Origin: Nocardia blacklockiae
GTDB taxonomy: Bacteria; Actinomycetota; Actinomycetes; Mycobacteriales; Mycobacteriaceae
Reading direction: 5' to 3'
NCBI RefSeq assembly: GCF_015477355.1
Contig: NZ_JADLRJ010000002.1
Span: 186,001-250,000, forward strand
Length of the DNA: 64,000 nt
The number at the start of each line of letters is the position of its first letter. Within the stretch, counting starts at the first letter, position 1. Shown in pieces: positions 35,109-43,912 of this stretch. The notes under the pieces are model-generated. The model was not told the origin of the DNA, searched no databases, and worked only from the letters and a program-made list of their open reading frames with translations. Both the position numbers and the translations under genes were made by a program.

Positions 35109-36607
35109 GTCAACGAAACCTGTTCCAGCTGTACGCGTCCGAAGCCGCCCAGCGTCGGCAGCCCGCGCACCCGGCTGGACGCGATGTCGATCCCGTCGGC
35201 CATCCCCCACACGAGATAGCCGCCGCGCTCGTGCTGGATCCGCTGCACGGTCCGGCACGCCCCGGCGTAGGCGGCCGGATCGGCCGCGGCCAGCGCCGCG
35301 GCGGTGGCGGCGTCGAATTCCGGGTCGGCGAAGGCGGTCTCGTTGCGATTGCTGCCCGAGGACATCAGCTTCGCGGCGTAGAACAGCACCGAATCGTTGG
35401 TGCCCCAGTTCACCGTGTACAGCGGCGCGTGCAGCCAGGTGCGGTCGTAGAAGGTGCCCGAATCCTGCACGGCCACTTCGACATTCACCCCGATCTCACG
35501 CAGCTGGGCGGCGAACAGCCGGGCCGACTCGACCTCTCCCGGCGCCTCCTCCTTGGTGGCGAGCTGATAGGTCGCCCCGGTGTCGAACCGCGCCTCCGCG
35601 AGCAGCGCCCGCGCCCGGTCCACGTCGCGGCGGCGCTGCGGAAGCTCCGCGGCGTACTGCGGATCCCCGGTGCCCAGGATGTCGTTGGCGACCGTGCCGT
35701 ACCCCGAGAATGCCTGTGCCACCAGGGCTTCGCGGTCCGCGGCCAGCCGCAGCGCGGTCCGCACCCGCGGGTCGGCGAACGGACCGTCGGCGGTGCGCAT
35801 GGCGATGGCGACGGCCGTGTCGTTCGGCCGTCGAACGACTTGCAGGTCACCGCGCCCCGCGGCGGTGCGCCCCGCGATCGCCCCCACATTGGACGCCAGG
35901 TCGACCTGGCCGCCGATCACCGCGTTGGACAGCGCGTCGACGCTGTCGAACATGGTGACCTCGATGGCGTCCAGCGACGGCCGGGGTCCGTGCCAGGAAT
36001 CGTTGCGCACCAGCCGCGCATTGCCCTGGCGGTAGGACTCGAGCCGGAACGGCCCGCTGCCGATCGCGGCGGCGAAGTCCGTGGTGCCCTGTTTGACCGT
36101 GAAGGTCATCAGCCGCACCAGCACCGGAATCTGGGTGTTCGGCGCGGCCGCGGTCACCACGACACGCCCGGGACCGTCCGCGGTGATGTCCTCGGGGCGC
36201 GCCACCGGCATCTTCGACTCGCCGCCCACCTCGCGCAGCCGCCGCAGCGACCACACCACGTCGTCGGCGGTGACCGGGCTACCGTCGTGGAAGGCGGCGG
36301 CCGGCGCGAGGGTGAACGTCCAACGCCGCTGCTCGGGATCCGCGGACCACGCCGACGCCAGGCGCGGCCGCACGGTCGGGTCGGCCCCGGGCACCGTGAG
36401 CGGTTCGTAGACCAGCGAGGCGATCAGGAAATCGCTCTCGTTGCTCAGGTTCGCGTGCGGATCCTGTTGCAGCGCTGAAACTTTGCCCAACGCGCCGACA
36501 CGCAGCGTACCGGTGTCACCCGCATCGCGGCCACAGGCGCCCAGTGCCAGTGCGGCACCCACTCCGAGTCCGGCACCGAACAGCCGCCGTCTGGTCATGA
36601 TCGTCAT
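35105..36607 (-). CDS. Substrate-binding lipoprotein of Dpp/Nik/Cnt-type importer
   Basis: A 500-residue SBP_bac_5 family binding protein. The N-terminus TIMTRRRLFGAGLGVGAALA with the lipobox ALGAC combines a twin-arginine (RRRLFG) Tat signal and lipidation. Family landmarks are RPRLASAWSADPEQRRWTFT, FHDGSPVTADDVVWSLRRL and PFADPRVRTALRLAADREAL. This family binds peptides, nickel chelates and opine-type metallophores (CntA of staphylopine uptake). Given the iron boxes and the divergent biosynthesis genes, metallophore uptake is the preferred reading. First gene of the importer unit, start at 36607 with GAGG upstream. Confidence 0.88.
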   Translation of the reverse strand: MTIMTRRRLFGAGLGVGAALALGACGRDAGDTGTLRVGALGKVSALQQDPHANLSNESDFLIASLVYEPLTVPGADPTVRPRLASAWSADPEQRRWTFTLAPAAAFHDGSPVTADDVVWSLRRLREVGGESKMPVARPEDITADGPGRVVVTAAAPNTQIPVLVRLMTFTVKQGTTDFAAAIGSGPFRLESYRQGNARLVRNDSWHGPRPSLDAIEVTMFDSVDALSNAVIGGQVDLASNVGAIAGRTAAGRGDLQVVRRPNDTAVAIAMRTADGPFADPRVRTALRLAADREALVAQAFSGYGTVANDILGTGDPQYAAELPQRRRDVDRARALLAEARFDTGATYQLATKEEAPGEVESARLFAAQLREIGVNVEVAVQDSGTFYDRTWLHAPLYTVNWGTNDSVLFYAAKLMSSGSNRNETAFADPEFDAATAAALAAADPAAYAGACRTVQRIQHERGGYLVWGMADGIDIASSRVRGLPTLGGFGRVQLEQVSLT

Positions 36608-36641
36608 CGCAGATGCCTCGTCCCTCATCGAGTCGGCTACC

Positions 36642-36660
36642 GCAGCCAAGGCTAACCTTA
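36642..36660. promoter_or_regulatory. IdeR/DtxR iron box 1
   Basis: GCAGCCAAGGCTAACCTTA matches 13 of 19 positions of the actinobacterial iron box TTAGGTTAGGCTAACCTAA (the right half almost perfectly). It lies 34 bases before the binding-protein start. Counted by eye, not with a matrix. Confidence 0.6.
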
Positions 36661-36690
36661 TGATTCTAAGGCTTTACCCGGCAATTCTCT

Positions 36691-36709
36691 TTAGGTAAGC
36701 CTTGCTTAA
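36691..36709. promoter_or_regulatory. IdeR/DtxR iron box 2
   Basis: TTAGGTAAGCCTTGCTTAA matches 14 of 19 positions of the iron-box consensus. It lies 77 bases before the dioxygenase start, in the shared divergent promoter region. Confidence 0.7.
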
Positions 36710-36786
36710 GCTCTCGCGACAGACTAATTTCGCAGATCGAGTCTTCACCACCTGCTTCACCACCGTTGCGAAGAAGGGAATGCCTG

Positions 36787-37893
36787 GTGAAAAACGTTCT
36801 CCGCGAACGTATGACACACCAACCCACCGAATCCGACGAGATCGAACGTCGCGTGCTGCCCGCGGCCGCCGCGCAGGCCGTTCGGGACACGGCCCGCGAC
36901 ATCGCGGCCCATATCGAGAGCATGCCGGTCCCCGCGCACGCCGCCACCCTCGCCGATCCGAGACTTATCGACCTGGTCGACACGCGCGCCGCGCAATTAC
37001 CCGACGCGGTGCGCCGCGCGCTGCGCCCGCCCGCGTGCTCGGCCGGCGCCGCGATCGTGAGCGGATTGCCGCTGCACGACGGGGAATTGGGCCCCACCCC
37101 GGCCGACTGGCGCCAGGCCGCCGCCTGGAGCGGCGACCCGGCCCGCCGCCACGCCTCGTTCCAGCTCGACATCGCGATGCTGCTGCTGGCGCGCAGCGCC
37201 GGTGAACCGTTCGGCTGGCAGGGCCAGCAGAACGGGCGTCTAGTGAACAACATCGTCCCGTCTCCCGGGCACGAGCACGAGCAGTCCGGCGCCTCCAGCA
37301 CCACCCTGCTCACCCCGCACACCGAGGACGCCTTCCATCCCCGCCGCGCCCACCTGCTGATGCTCGGCTGCCTGCGCAACCCCGACCGCGTCGGCACCAC
37401 GGTGTCGTCGGTGCGACAGGTTCGCCTGGACGAGCGACAGCGGCGGCGGCTGCGCGAGCCGACGCTGCCGATCCTCCCGGATGTCTCCTACGGCACCGAC
37501 TTTCACGAATATCCGGCCACCCCGCTGGCGACCGTGGGCGAGGCGGAGGGCCGCCCGATCCTGCGCTACGACCCCGCCTACACCCCGCTCGACGACGCCG
37601 ACCCCGAATTCCGCGACGCCTACGCCCGGCTCGGCGCCGAACTCGAGCGGGTGTGCCGAACCGCCGTCCTCGAGCCGGGAGAATTGTTATTGGTGGACAA
37701 CGACGTGGTAGTACACGGGCGGGTACCGTTCACCCCACGCTACGACGGGACGGACCGCTGGCTGAAGCGGGTCAACATCCGGCTGCCGCGCCGCCGGCCC
37801 GCGGCCGAGGCGGGCGAAAGCGGCTACGGGCAGCTCACCGTCACCCCGTTCGACACGAAAACCGCTGCGACACAGGAGGTTCCGGACCGATGA
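36787..37893 (+). CDS. VioC/clavaminate-synthase-like Fe(II)/2-oxoglutarate dioxygenase
   Basis: A 368-residue non-heme iron dioxygenase of the clavaminate synthase/VioC/AsnO group, which hydroxylates free amino acids (arginine in VioC, asparagine in AsnO). The metal triad is visible as His178-x-Glu180 (PHTEDAFHP) and His310 (VVVHGRVPF). The 2-oxoglutarate Arg is probably Arg324 (DGTDRWLKRV), 14 residues after the distal His as in VioC. HxE rather than HxD is typical of this group. The GTG start at 36787 has AAGGGA upstream; ATG 36811 is an alternative. First gene of the iron-boxed biosynthesis operon; likely an arginine-type hydroxylase (inference). Confidence 0.87.
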   Translation: MKNVLRERMTHQPTESDEIERRVLPAAAAQAVRDTARDIAAHIESMPVPAHAATLADPRLIDLVDTRAAQLPDAVRRALRPPACSAGAAIVSGLPLHDGELGPTPADWRQAAAWSGDPARRHASFQLDIAMLLLARSAGEPFGWQGQQNGRLVNNIVPSPGHEHEQSGASSTTLLTPHTEDAFHPRRAHLLMLGCLRNPDRVGTTVSSVRQVRLDERQRRRLREPTLPILPDVSYGTDFHEYPATPLATVGEAEGRPILRYDPAYTPLDDADPEFRDAYARLGAELERVCRTAVLEPGELLLVDNDVVVHGRVPFTPRYDGTDRWLKRVNIRLPRRRPAAEAGESGYGQLTVTPFDTKTAATQEVPDR

Positions 37894-37906
37894 AGCGAGC
37901 GAGCCA

Positions 37907-38896
37907 GTGACCACCCGCCGGACGCCGCTGCGCGTGCTCAGCCGCAGCGACCTGGCCGACGTGCCGATCACCCCGGTGGACGTGGTGCGCGCGGTCGAGG
38001 AGGCGTATATCGCGCTGGCGTCGGGAGATTCGGACAACCCGCGCAAGCTCAGCGTCGCCCACCCCGACGGCTGGTCGGTCGCCTACGCCATGCTCGGCCG
38101 CGACGGCCGCCGCCGGGTGGTGGCGATGAAGACCTCCTACAAATTCGACCCCAGCCACGACCGCAGCACCAAGCGCTACTACACCACGATCACGCTGTAC
38201 GACGACGCGACCGGAATACCGATCGCGATGATGGACTGCGCCCGCGTCGGCGCGCTGCGCACCCCGGCGGTGTCGGCGCTGCTGGTCCGCGAGACCGTGC
38301 GGGCCGACGCGCGCAGCGTACTGCTGATCGGCACCGGCACCCAGGGCCGCAACGCGCTGCCGCACCTGCTCGCCGCCAACCCGCAGCTGAACCGGCTGAT
38401 GGTCTACGGCACCCACCCGGACGGGCTGAAGGCGGTGCACGAGCAGCTGGCCGCCCACCACCCGCACACCGAGCTGGAGACCGTGTCGGATCCGTACGCG
38501 GCGGCGCGCGAGGCCGACGTGGTGCTCGCGACGGCCGGTCCGGGCACCAAAGTGGCGCTCGAATCCGATGATCTGGCACCGGGTTCGGTGGCGGTGCTGG
38601 TCGGCTACGGCCTGGCGCCGTCGGCGCTCGTCGACGCCGACCGGGTGGTCGCGACCAACGCCGAGCAGATGTCGCTGACCGGCCGGGACATGGCCGGACC
38701 GGACGGCGTGCTGCGGCCGGTCGACGTCGAGCTGCCGCAGATCCTGGGGCGGCGCAACGTCGGCCGCACCCGGGAGGACCAGCGCATCTTCGTCTACAAC
38801 AGCGGGCTGGTCCTCACCGACATCGCCGTCGCGCACGCCCTCGCCGAACGCGCCATCGCCGAGGGGCGCGGCACGGAGATCCCGATATGGGACTGA
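37907..38896 (+). CDS. SbnB-like ornithine cyclodeaminase-fold dehydrogenase
   Basis: A 329-residue enzyme of the ornithine cyclodeaminase/mu-crystallin family, closest in pattern to SbnB. In staphyloferrin B synthesis SbnB oxidatively cleaves N-(1-amino-1-carboxy-2-ethyl)-glutamate to 2,3-diaminopropionate. Visible motifs are the Rossmann LLIGTGTQGRNALPHL, KTSYKFDPSHDRSTKRYYTT (substrate loop) and GALRTPAVSALL. In EDDS/EDHA-type pathways a relative makes the diamine-bridged aminopolycarboxylate. GTG start, 13 bases after the dioxygenase. It overlaps the downstream decarboxylase by 10 bases. Confidence 0.87.
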   Translation: MTTRRTPLRVLSRSDLADVPITPVDVVRAVEEAYIALASGDSDNPRKLSVAHPDGWSVAYAMLGRDGRRRVVAMKTSYKFDPSHDRSTKRYYTTITLYDDATGIPIAMMDCARVGALRTPAVSALLVRETVRADARSVLLIGTGTQGRNALPHLLAANPQLNRLMVYGTHPDGLKAVHEQLAAHHPHTELETVSDPYAAAREADVVLATAGPGTKVALESDDLAPGSVAVLVGYGLAPSALVDADRVVATNAEQMSLTGRDMAGPDGVLRPVDVELPQILGRRNVGRTREDQRIFVYNSGLVLTDIAVAHALAERAIAEGRGTEIPIWD

Positions 38897-40278
38897 ACGC
38901 GGGTGCGGCACCGTCGAACACGGCCGCCGCACTCCCCGATCGGGAATCCGGCGGTACGAACGGATCGGCGATCACCGCGGCCGCCCTGCCCGCACACCGG
39001 GACGACTGGGAGCGGCGGCTGCTGGCGGACCCGGAACTGTTGGGCGACATGGCCTTCGCGATCGGCGGCCCGTTCCATGTGATGTTCCCGGCGCGCGTCG
39101 GGCGCAATATCGACGCGTTCCGGGCCGTGTTCGAGCAGGCGGGCGTCGAGGGCGCGATCTACTACGGCAAGAAGGCGAACAAGGCCGCGTGCGTGGCGCG
39201 CGCCTGCGCCGAGCACGACGCCGGGGCGGACGTGGCGAGCGTCGGCGAGCTGACTTCGGCGCTGGCGCAGGGCATCCGGGGCGCCGACCTGATGGTCACC
39301 GGCCCCGCGAAGTCCGACGAACTGTTGTGGCTGGCCGCCCGGCACGGCGCGCTCCTCGCGATCGACACCGCCGACGAGCTGGATCGACTTGCCGCGCAAG
39401 GCATTCCGGTGCGGGTGCTGCTGCGCGTGCTGCCGCCGGACTCGGACAGCCGCTTCGGCATGACCGGCGACGAACTCGACGCGGCGCTGTCGCGCACCGA
39501 CCTCGGGCCGGTCCGCATCGAGGGATTCAGCTTCCACCTGTCCGGCTACCAGCCGATCCCCCGCGCCGAACTCGCCGCCGACCTGGTCACCCGCTGCCGC
39601 GAAGCACGCGCCCTCGGCCACCCGGCGACGACGATCTCGCTCGGCGGCGGCTTCGCGGTCGACTATGTGCCGCAACAGGCGTGGCGCGCGTTCACCGCGG
39701 CCGCCGGCCCGCAGTGGTTCCACGCCGGGAAGACGTTCGGCTCCTACTACCCGTACCACAGCGCGGTCGCCGGTCCCGCGATGCTCGCCGCGATCCTGGC
39801 GCATCGCGAACTGGCGAAAACCCTGCGCGACAATGCCGTTCGCCTGGCGATCGAACCCGGTCGCGCCCTGCTGGACCGCGCCGGCAGTACCGTGTTCCGC
39901 GTGCAGGGTACGAAAACCCGCACCGCACAGGGCGCCCCGTATCAGCTCGTCACCGTCGACGGAACCAGCCTGAGCCTGTCGGAGCAGTGGTTCGACAGCG
40001 AGTACCTGCCCGATCCGGTGCTGTGGCCCACCCGGCCCGGGCACCGCACTCCCGCGAGCGTCGGCGCGGCCACCTGCCTCGACTCCGACATGCTCAGCTG
40101 GCGGCGCATCCCGCTGGCCCGCCCGGCCGCGGCCGGTGATCTGCTCGTGTACCCGAACACCGCCGGGTACCAGATGGATTCCAACGAATCGGCCTTCCAC
40201 GAGTTACCGATTCCGCCCAAGGTGGCACTGCACGAGACGCCCGGCGGCCGGTTCCGCTGGACCCTCGACGCGCGCTAA
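38887..40278 (+). CDS. Type III PLP-dependent decarboxylase (SbnH/Y4yA-like)
   Basis: A 463-residue fold-type III PLP enzyme (alanine racemase/ornithine decarboxylase-like). The PLP lysine is in IYYGKKANKAACV. The Gly-rich phosphate site is TTISLGGGFAVDY and the EPGR motif is LAIEPGRALLD; the C-terminal CLDSDMLSW supplies the active-site Cys-Asp pair of decarboxylases. In staphyloferrin B, SbnH decarboxylates a citryl-diaminopropionate intermediate; here decarboxylation would turn a diaminopropionate unit into an ethylenediamine bridge (inference). It overlaps the SbnB-like gene and is 47 bases before the SbnA-like gene. Confidence 0.85.
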   Translation: MGLNAGAAPSNTAAALPDRESGGTNGSAITAAALPAHRDDWERRLLADPELLGDMAFAIGGPFHVMFPARVGRNIDAFRAVFEQAGVEGAIYYGKKANKAACVARACAEHDAGADVASVGELTSALAQGIRGADLMVTGPAKSDELLWLAARHGALLAIDTADELDRLAAQGIPVRVLLRVLPPDSDSRFGMTGDELDAALSRTDLGPVRIEGFSFHLSGYQPIPRAELAADLVTRCREARALGHPATTISLGGGFAVDYVPQQAWRAFTAAAGPQWFHAGKTFGSYYPYHSAVAGPAMLAAILAHRELAKTLRDNAVRLAIEPGRALLDRAGSTVFRVQGTKTRTAQGAPYQLVTVDGTSLSLSEQWFDSEYLPDPVLWPTRPGHRTPASVGAATCLDSDMLSWRRIPLARPAAAGDLLVYPNTAGYQMDSNESAFHELPIPPKVALHETPGGRFRWTLDAR

Positions 40279-40325
40279 CGTACCGCCACCGCACCCCTTC
40301 GATCCCCAGAGTCCGAGGAGACTTC

Positions 40326-41354
40326 ATGGCCCTCGTCACGCGCGTGACGGACCTGATCGGCAACACCCCGTTGTTCGAGCTCGCCACCACCGACACCGGC
40401 ACCCGGCTGCTGCTCAAGCTCGAACAGTTCAATCCGACCGGTGCGGCGAAGATTCGCATGGCCCGGGAAATGGTGCTCGATGCGGAGCGTCGAGGGTTGC
40501 TGAAAGATGGCGGGCATATCATCGAGTCCACGTCCGGCAACACCGGACTGGGATTGGCGGTGGTGGCCGCCGAGCGCGGGTATCGCTTCACCGCGGTCGT
40601 CGATCACCACGCCTGCAAGGACAAACTACGTGCGATGCGAGCCATGGGAGCCGAACTCGTGTACGTCGCGGACGACGGAGACGACAGTCTGGCCACTTCG
40701 GCGCGAGAGGATCTCGCCGAGGCGATGGCGGCCGCCCGGCCCGACGCGTACTTCACCGAACAGCACAACAACGACGCCAACGCGCTCGGCTACTACGCGG
40801 TCGCCGAGGAATTGCTGGAAGATCTCGGCTCGGTCGACATCCTGCTGTCGGCCGTTGGCACCGGCGGGTCGCTGTTCGGCACCGCTCGCCGCCTGCGCGA
40901 ATTGGGTTGCCGGCCACGGGTCGTCGGCGTGGAGCCGGTCGGCTCGATCGCCTTCGGCGGGGAGGGCGGGCCGTACTGGCAGTCCGGGACGGGCACCCCG
41001 CCCGGCGCCACGGTCGGCACGGCCGTCGACTATTCGCTGCTGGACGAGGGCGTGAAGGTGTCGGACGTGGACGCCTTCGCCACCGCCCGCGCGGTCGCCG
41101 CGAAATCCGGTCTACTGATCGGCGGTTCGGCCGGCGGTTCGGTGCACGCTGCGCTGACCCGCATGGAGGAGTTCCCCGCCGGGTCCACCGTCGTAACGAT
41201 CGTGTGCGACGGCGGCGAAAAGTATCTGGACACCGTCTTCGACGACGACTGGATGAGCGCGCGCGAGCTGCTGGACCCGCAGGCCGAGAACGCCGTCCTC
41301 GCACTGCTCGACCGCTACTCGCCCGCCCGCCGCGATCTGGTGGGCGCGCGATGA
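40326..41354 (+). CDS. SbnA-like PLP-dependent beta-replacement enzyme
   Basis: A 342-residue fold-type II PLP enzyme of the cysteine synthase family, SbnA-like. SbnA joins O-phosphoserine to the amino group of glutamate. The PLP Lys is in FNPTGAAKIRMAREM; STSGNTGLGLAVVAAERGY and VGTGGSLFGTARRLRELG are the substrate and phosphate loops. Together with the SbnB-like enzyme it would form and process an N-linked diamino acid, the common first chemistry of Dap, EDDS and EDHA pathways. Its TGA stop overlaps the ATG of a 26-codon mini-ORF. Confidence 0.88.
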   Translation: MALVTRVTDLIGNTPLFELATTDTGTRLLLKLEQFNPTGAAKIRMAREMVLDAERRGLLKDGGHIIESTSGNTGLGLAVVAAERGYRFTAVVDHHACKDKLRAMRAMGAELVYVADDGDDSLATSAREDLAEAMAAARPDAYFTEQHNNDANALGYYAVAEELLEDLGSVDILLSAVGTGGSLFGTARRLRELGCRPRVVGVEPVGSIAFGGEGGPYWQSGTGTPPGATVGTAVDYSLLDEGVKVSDVDAFATARAVAAKSGLLIGGSAGGSVHAALTRMEEFPAGSTVVTIVCDGGEKYLDTVFDDDWMSARELLDPQAENAVLALLDRYSPARRDLVGAR

Positions 41355-41369
41355 GTAAGGTATACCTAA
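41351..41369. promoter_or_regulatory. Weak iron-box-like sequence before the MATE gene
   Basis: ATGAGTAAGGTATACCTAA matches 12 of 19 positions of the iron-box consensus (right half CCTAA exact) and contains the palindrome AGGTATACCT. It overlaps the SbnA-like stop and could give the exporter its own iron control. Low confidence. Confidence 0.3.
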
Positions 41370-41431
41370 CAGCGAGAACGTTGATTCATCTGGACAAGAA
41401 TGTGATTCTCCGTCACGAGAGGGCGCGATGA
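41351..41431 (+). CDS. 26-residue mini-ORF bridging SbnA-like and MATE genes
   Basis: Starts with ATGA overlap at the SbnA-like stop and ends with ATGA overlap at the MATE start (MSKVYLTARTLI... to ...RHERAR). It gives the same start-stop relay seen between the two importer permeases, here without a repeat. A Lys/Arg-rich peptide with no clear signal. Whether the peptide itself matters or only its translation (coupling) is unknown. Confidence 0.4.
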   Translation: MSKVYLTARTLIHLDKNVILRHERAR

Positions 41432-42828
41432 GCGCAGCGAATCGTTCCGACTGGCGCAGCCTGACCACGCTGGCGACGCCGATCGCGCTGACGCAGCTCG
41501 CGCAGGTCGCGGTGTCGACGACGAACATCGCGCTGATGGGCTCGCTCGGCATCACCCAGGTCGCCGCCGGCGGCCTGGCGATGACGCTGTTCAACCAGAT
41601 CCGCACCATGTGCGTCGGCCTGATCACCGCCACCGGCAACCAGGTCGCCACGGCGGTGGGCCGGGCGGAGAAACGGCGCACCGACGCCGACGACGAGGTC
41701 CGCGACGTGGTGCGCGCCAGCTTCCTGATCGCGACGGCCGCGGGCCTGCTCGGCGGCCTGGTGCTGGTGGCCCTGGGCTGGTCGCTGCAATGGCTCGGAC
41801 AGGACGCGGGCGTGCTGGCGGCCGCCCGGCCGATGATGATCGCGCTGGCGCCCGGCCTGCTGCCGTGCCTGTGGTTCCAGGTGCTGCGGCAGTACAGCGT
41901 CGGCATGCAGCGGCCGCAGGCACTGCTGCTGGTCACCCTCGCCTCGGTGGCGCTGAATCTCGGTCTGGCACTGGCACTCATGCACGGCTGGGTGGGCCTG
42001 CCCGCGCTGGGACTCACCGGCATCGGCCTGGCCACCTCGCTCGTCTTCCTGATCACCTGCGCGGTGCTCTGGGCGATGGTGCGCCGCGACGCCCGGCTCG
42101 GCGCGAGCCTGCCCGTGCGGATGTGGCCGGTGCGGTGGCGGACCATCGCGGCCGAGCTGCGCCTGGGCACGCCGATCGCGCTCACCTACGGGTCCGAGGC
42201 CGGCATGTTCTCCGTGCTGGCCTTGGTCATGGGCGCGCTGGGCCCGGCCGCGCTGGCCGCGCACAACGTCGTCTACCAGCTGGTGTACATCGTGTTCCAG
42301 GTGGCGATCGGACTCTCGCACGGCGTCTCGATCCTGGTCAGCAAGGCCGTGGCCCGCGACGAGAACCGCCACGCGCAGACCCTGGCGTGGCTGGCCCTGC
42401 GCCAGGCCGCGGTGGTGGCCGCGCTGATGGGCCTGGTGTACGTGGTGGCCCCCGACGTGGTGCTGCGCCCGTTCCTCGCCAGCCGCGACGGCGACACCGT
42501 CGCGCTCGCGCACACCCTGCTGCTGATCGCGATCGTGCTGCAATTCTTCGATGCCGCGCAGAACATCGGCACCGGGCTGCTGCGCGGATTGCAGGAGACC
42601 AGAGCGGGCTTCCGGCTGTCGCTGGTCGGCTACTGGATTGTGGGGTTGCCCACAGCGCTGGTCCTCGCCTACCCCGCCGGGCTGGGCGCGGCGGGCGTGT
42701 GGTGGGGGCTGACGGCCGGCCTCGCGGCCACCGCGGCGCTGATGCTGCGGCGCTACTTCACCCTGCTCGACGCGCGTGAGCAGGCACAGCCGCGGGTGCT
42801 CGCCGGTAGCCTCGGCGCGGGCAGCTGA
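41428..42828 (+). CDS. MATE-family exporter, probable metallophore efflux
   Basis: A 466-residue, 12-helix MATE (multidrug and toxic compound extrusion) transporter. It has helix-1 [40 protein letters not shown], and a central symmetric repeat typical of NorM-type members. MATE and MFS exporters often end siderophore operons, releasing the product. Position at the end of the dioxygenase-SbnB-decarboxylase-SbnA series makes secretion of that product the natural role (inference). Translation is coupled to a 26-codon mini-ORF. Confidence 0.88.
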   Translation: MSAANRSDWRSLTTLATPIALTQLAQVAVSTTNIALMGSLGITQVAAGGLAMTLFNQIRTMCVGLITATGNQVATAVGRAEKRRTDADDEVRDVVRASFLIATAAGLLGGLVLVALGWSLQWLGQDAGVLAAARPMMIALAPGLLPCLWFQVLRQYSVGMQRPQALLLVTLASVALNLGLALALMHGWVGLPALGLTGIGLATSLVFLITCAVLWAMVRRDARLGASLPVRMWPVRWRTIAAELRLGTPIALTYGSEAGMFSVLALVMGALGPAALAAHNVVYQLVYIVFQVAIGLSHGVSILVSKAVARDENRHAQTLAWLALRQAAVVAALMGLVYVVAPDVVLRPFLASRDGDTVALAHTLLLIAIVLQFFDAAQNIGTGLLRGLQETRAGFRLSLVGYWIVGLPTALVLAYPAGLGAAGVWWGLTAGLAATAALMLRRYFTLLDAREQAQPRVLAGSLGAGS

Positions 42829-42961
42829 CACGAAATTCTCATCGGAGCGTAAGCATCTCGTCACCGGGCGTGGGCACCTTGAAGAACACGACTTCGCTAT
42901 CCTTTCGCGGGACACCCGAAGCCCACTGACACTCAGGCGAGCACACGCCGGGAGGATTCCG

Positions 42962-43909
42962 GTGCACATCAGCAGAGTCGCGGAATATCCGCGTCCGGAC
43001 CACATTCTGTTCCATTTCAGCGACACCCACCTGATCGCCGGCGACGGCGAACTCTACGGCGCGGTCGACGCCGAACAGCGCCTGCGCGAGTTGCTGGACC
43101 GAGCCGAGGCCGGCGGCATCGCCCCGACCGCGCTCGTCTTCACCGGCGACCTGACCGACCACGGCGAGCCGGCCGCCTACGACAAGCTGCGCGAGCTCGT
43201 GCAGCCCATCGCCGACCGCCTGGGCGCACCGGTCGTCTGGGTGACCGGCAACCACGACGACCGCGCCACCCTGCGCGCGCAGTTGCTCGGCGAGGACGGC
43301 TCGACCGAACCGCTCGACCGCGTCCACCTGTTCGACGGACTGCGCGTCGTGGTGCTCGACACCACGGTCCCGGGCCACCACTACGGCGAGCTGACCGACG
43401 ACCAACTCGCTTGGCTGCGTTCGGTTCTCGCCGAACCCGCGCCGTTCGGGACGATCCTGGCCATGCACCACCCGCCGGTGCCGTGCATCCAGGACCTGGC
43501 GGTGACGGTGGAGCTGCGCGACCAGAAGCGCCTCGCCGACGTGCTCGACGGCACCGACGTGCGCAGCATCCTCGCCGGGCACCTGCACTACTCGACCACC
43601 GCGACGTTCGCCGGCATCCCGGTGTCGGTGGCGTCCTCGGCCTGCTACAGCCAGGACCTGGCCGTGGCGGCGGGCGGCCAGCGCGGGCGCGACGGCGCGC
43701 AGAGCTTCAACTACGTGCACGTCTACCCCGACACCGTCGTGCATTCGGTGGTGCCGATCGATCGCGGCGCGACGGTCGGGACGCCGGCGACCCCGGAGGA
43801 AGCCGCCGAGCGCCTGGAGCAGGCAGGCATTCTCATCCCGCCCGCCGCGGGCATCCCGCAGGTGCTGGACCGGCAGGCGCCCGCCTCGGACGACGAGTCG
43901 GTGCGCTGA
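42962..43909 (+). CDS. Metallophosphoesterase (CpdA/Rv0805-like phosphodiesterase)
   Basis: A 315-residue calcineurin-like phosphoesterase. All five metal motifs are present in order: FSDTHL, GDLTDHG, GNHDDR, AMHHPP and GHLHYS. This is the class III cyclic-nucleotide phosphodiesterase pattern of M. tuberculosis Rv0805 and E. coli CpdA, which hydrolyse 2',3'- and 3',5'-cyclic nucleotides or other phosphodiesters. The C-terminal extension (about 280-315) is Ala/Pro-rich. GTG start with GGGAGG upstream. It is separated from the MATE gene by 133 bases, so probably an independent unit. It converges with the Stealth gene. Confidence 0.9.
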   Translation: MHISRVAEYPRPDHILFHFSDTHLIAGDGELYGAVDAEQRLRELLDRAEAGGIAPTALVFTGDLTDHGEPAAYDKLRELVQPIADRLGAPVVWVTGNHDDRATLRAQLLGEDGSTEPLDRVHLFDGLRVVVLDTTVPGHHYGELTDDQLAWLRSVLAEPAPFGTILAMHHPPVPCIQDLAVTVELRDQKRLADVLDGTDVRSILAGHLHYSTTATFAGIPVSVASSACYSQDLAVAAGGQRGRDGAQSFNYVHVYPDTVVHSVVPIDRGATVGTPATPEEAAERLEQAGILIPPAAGIPQVLDRQAPASDDESVR

Positions 43910-43912
43910 GAC

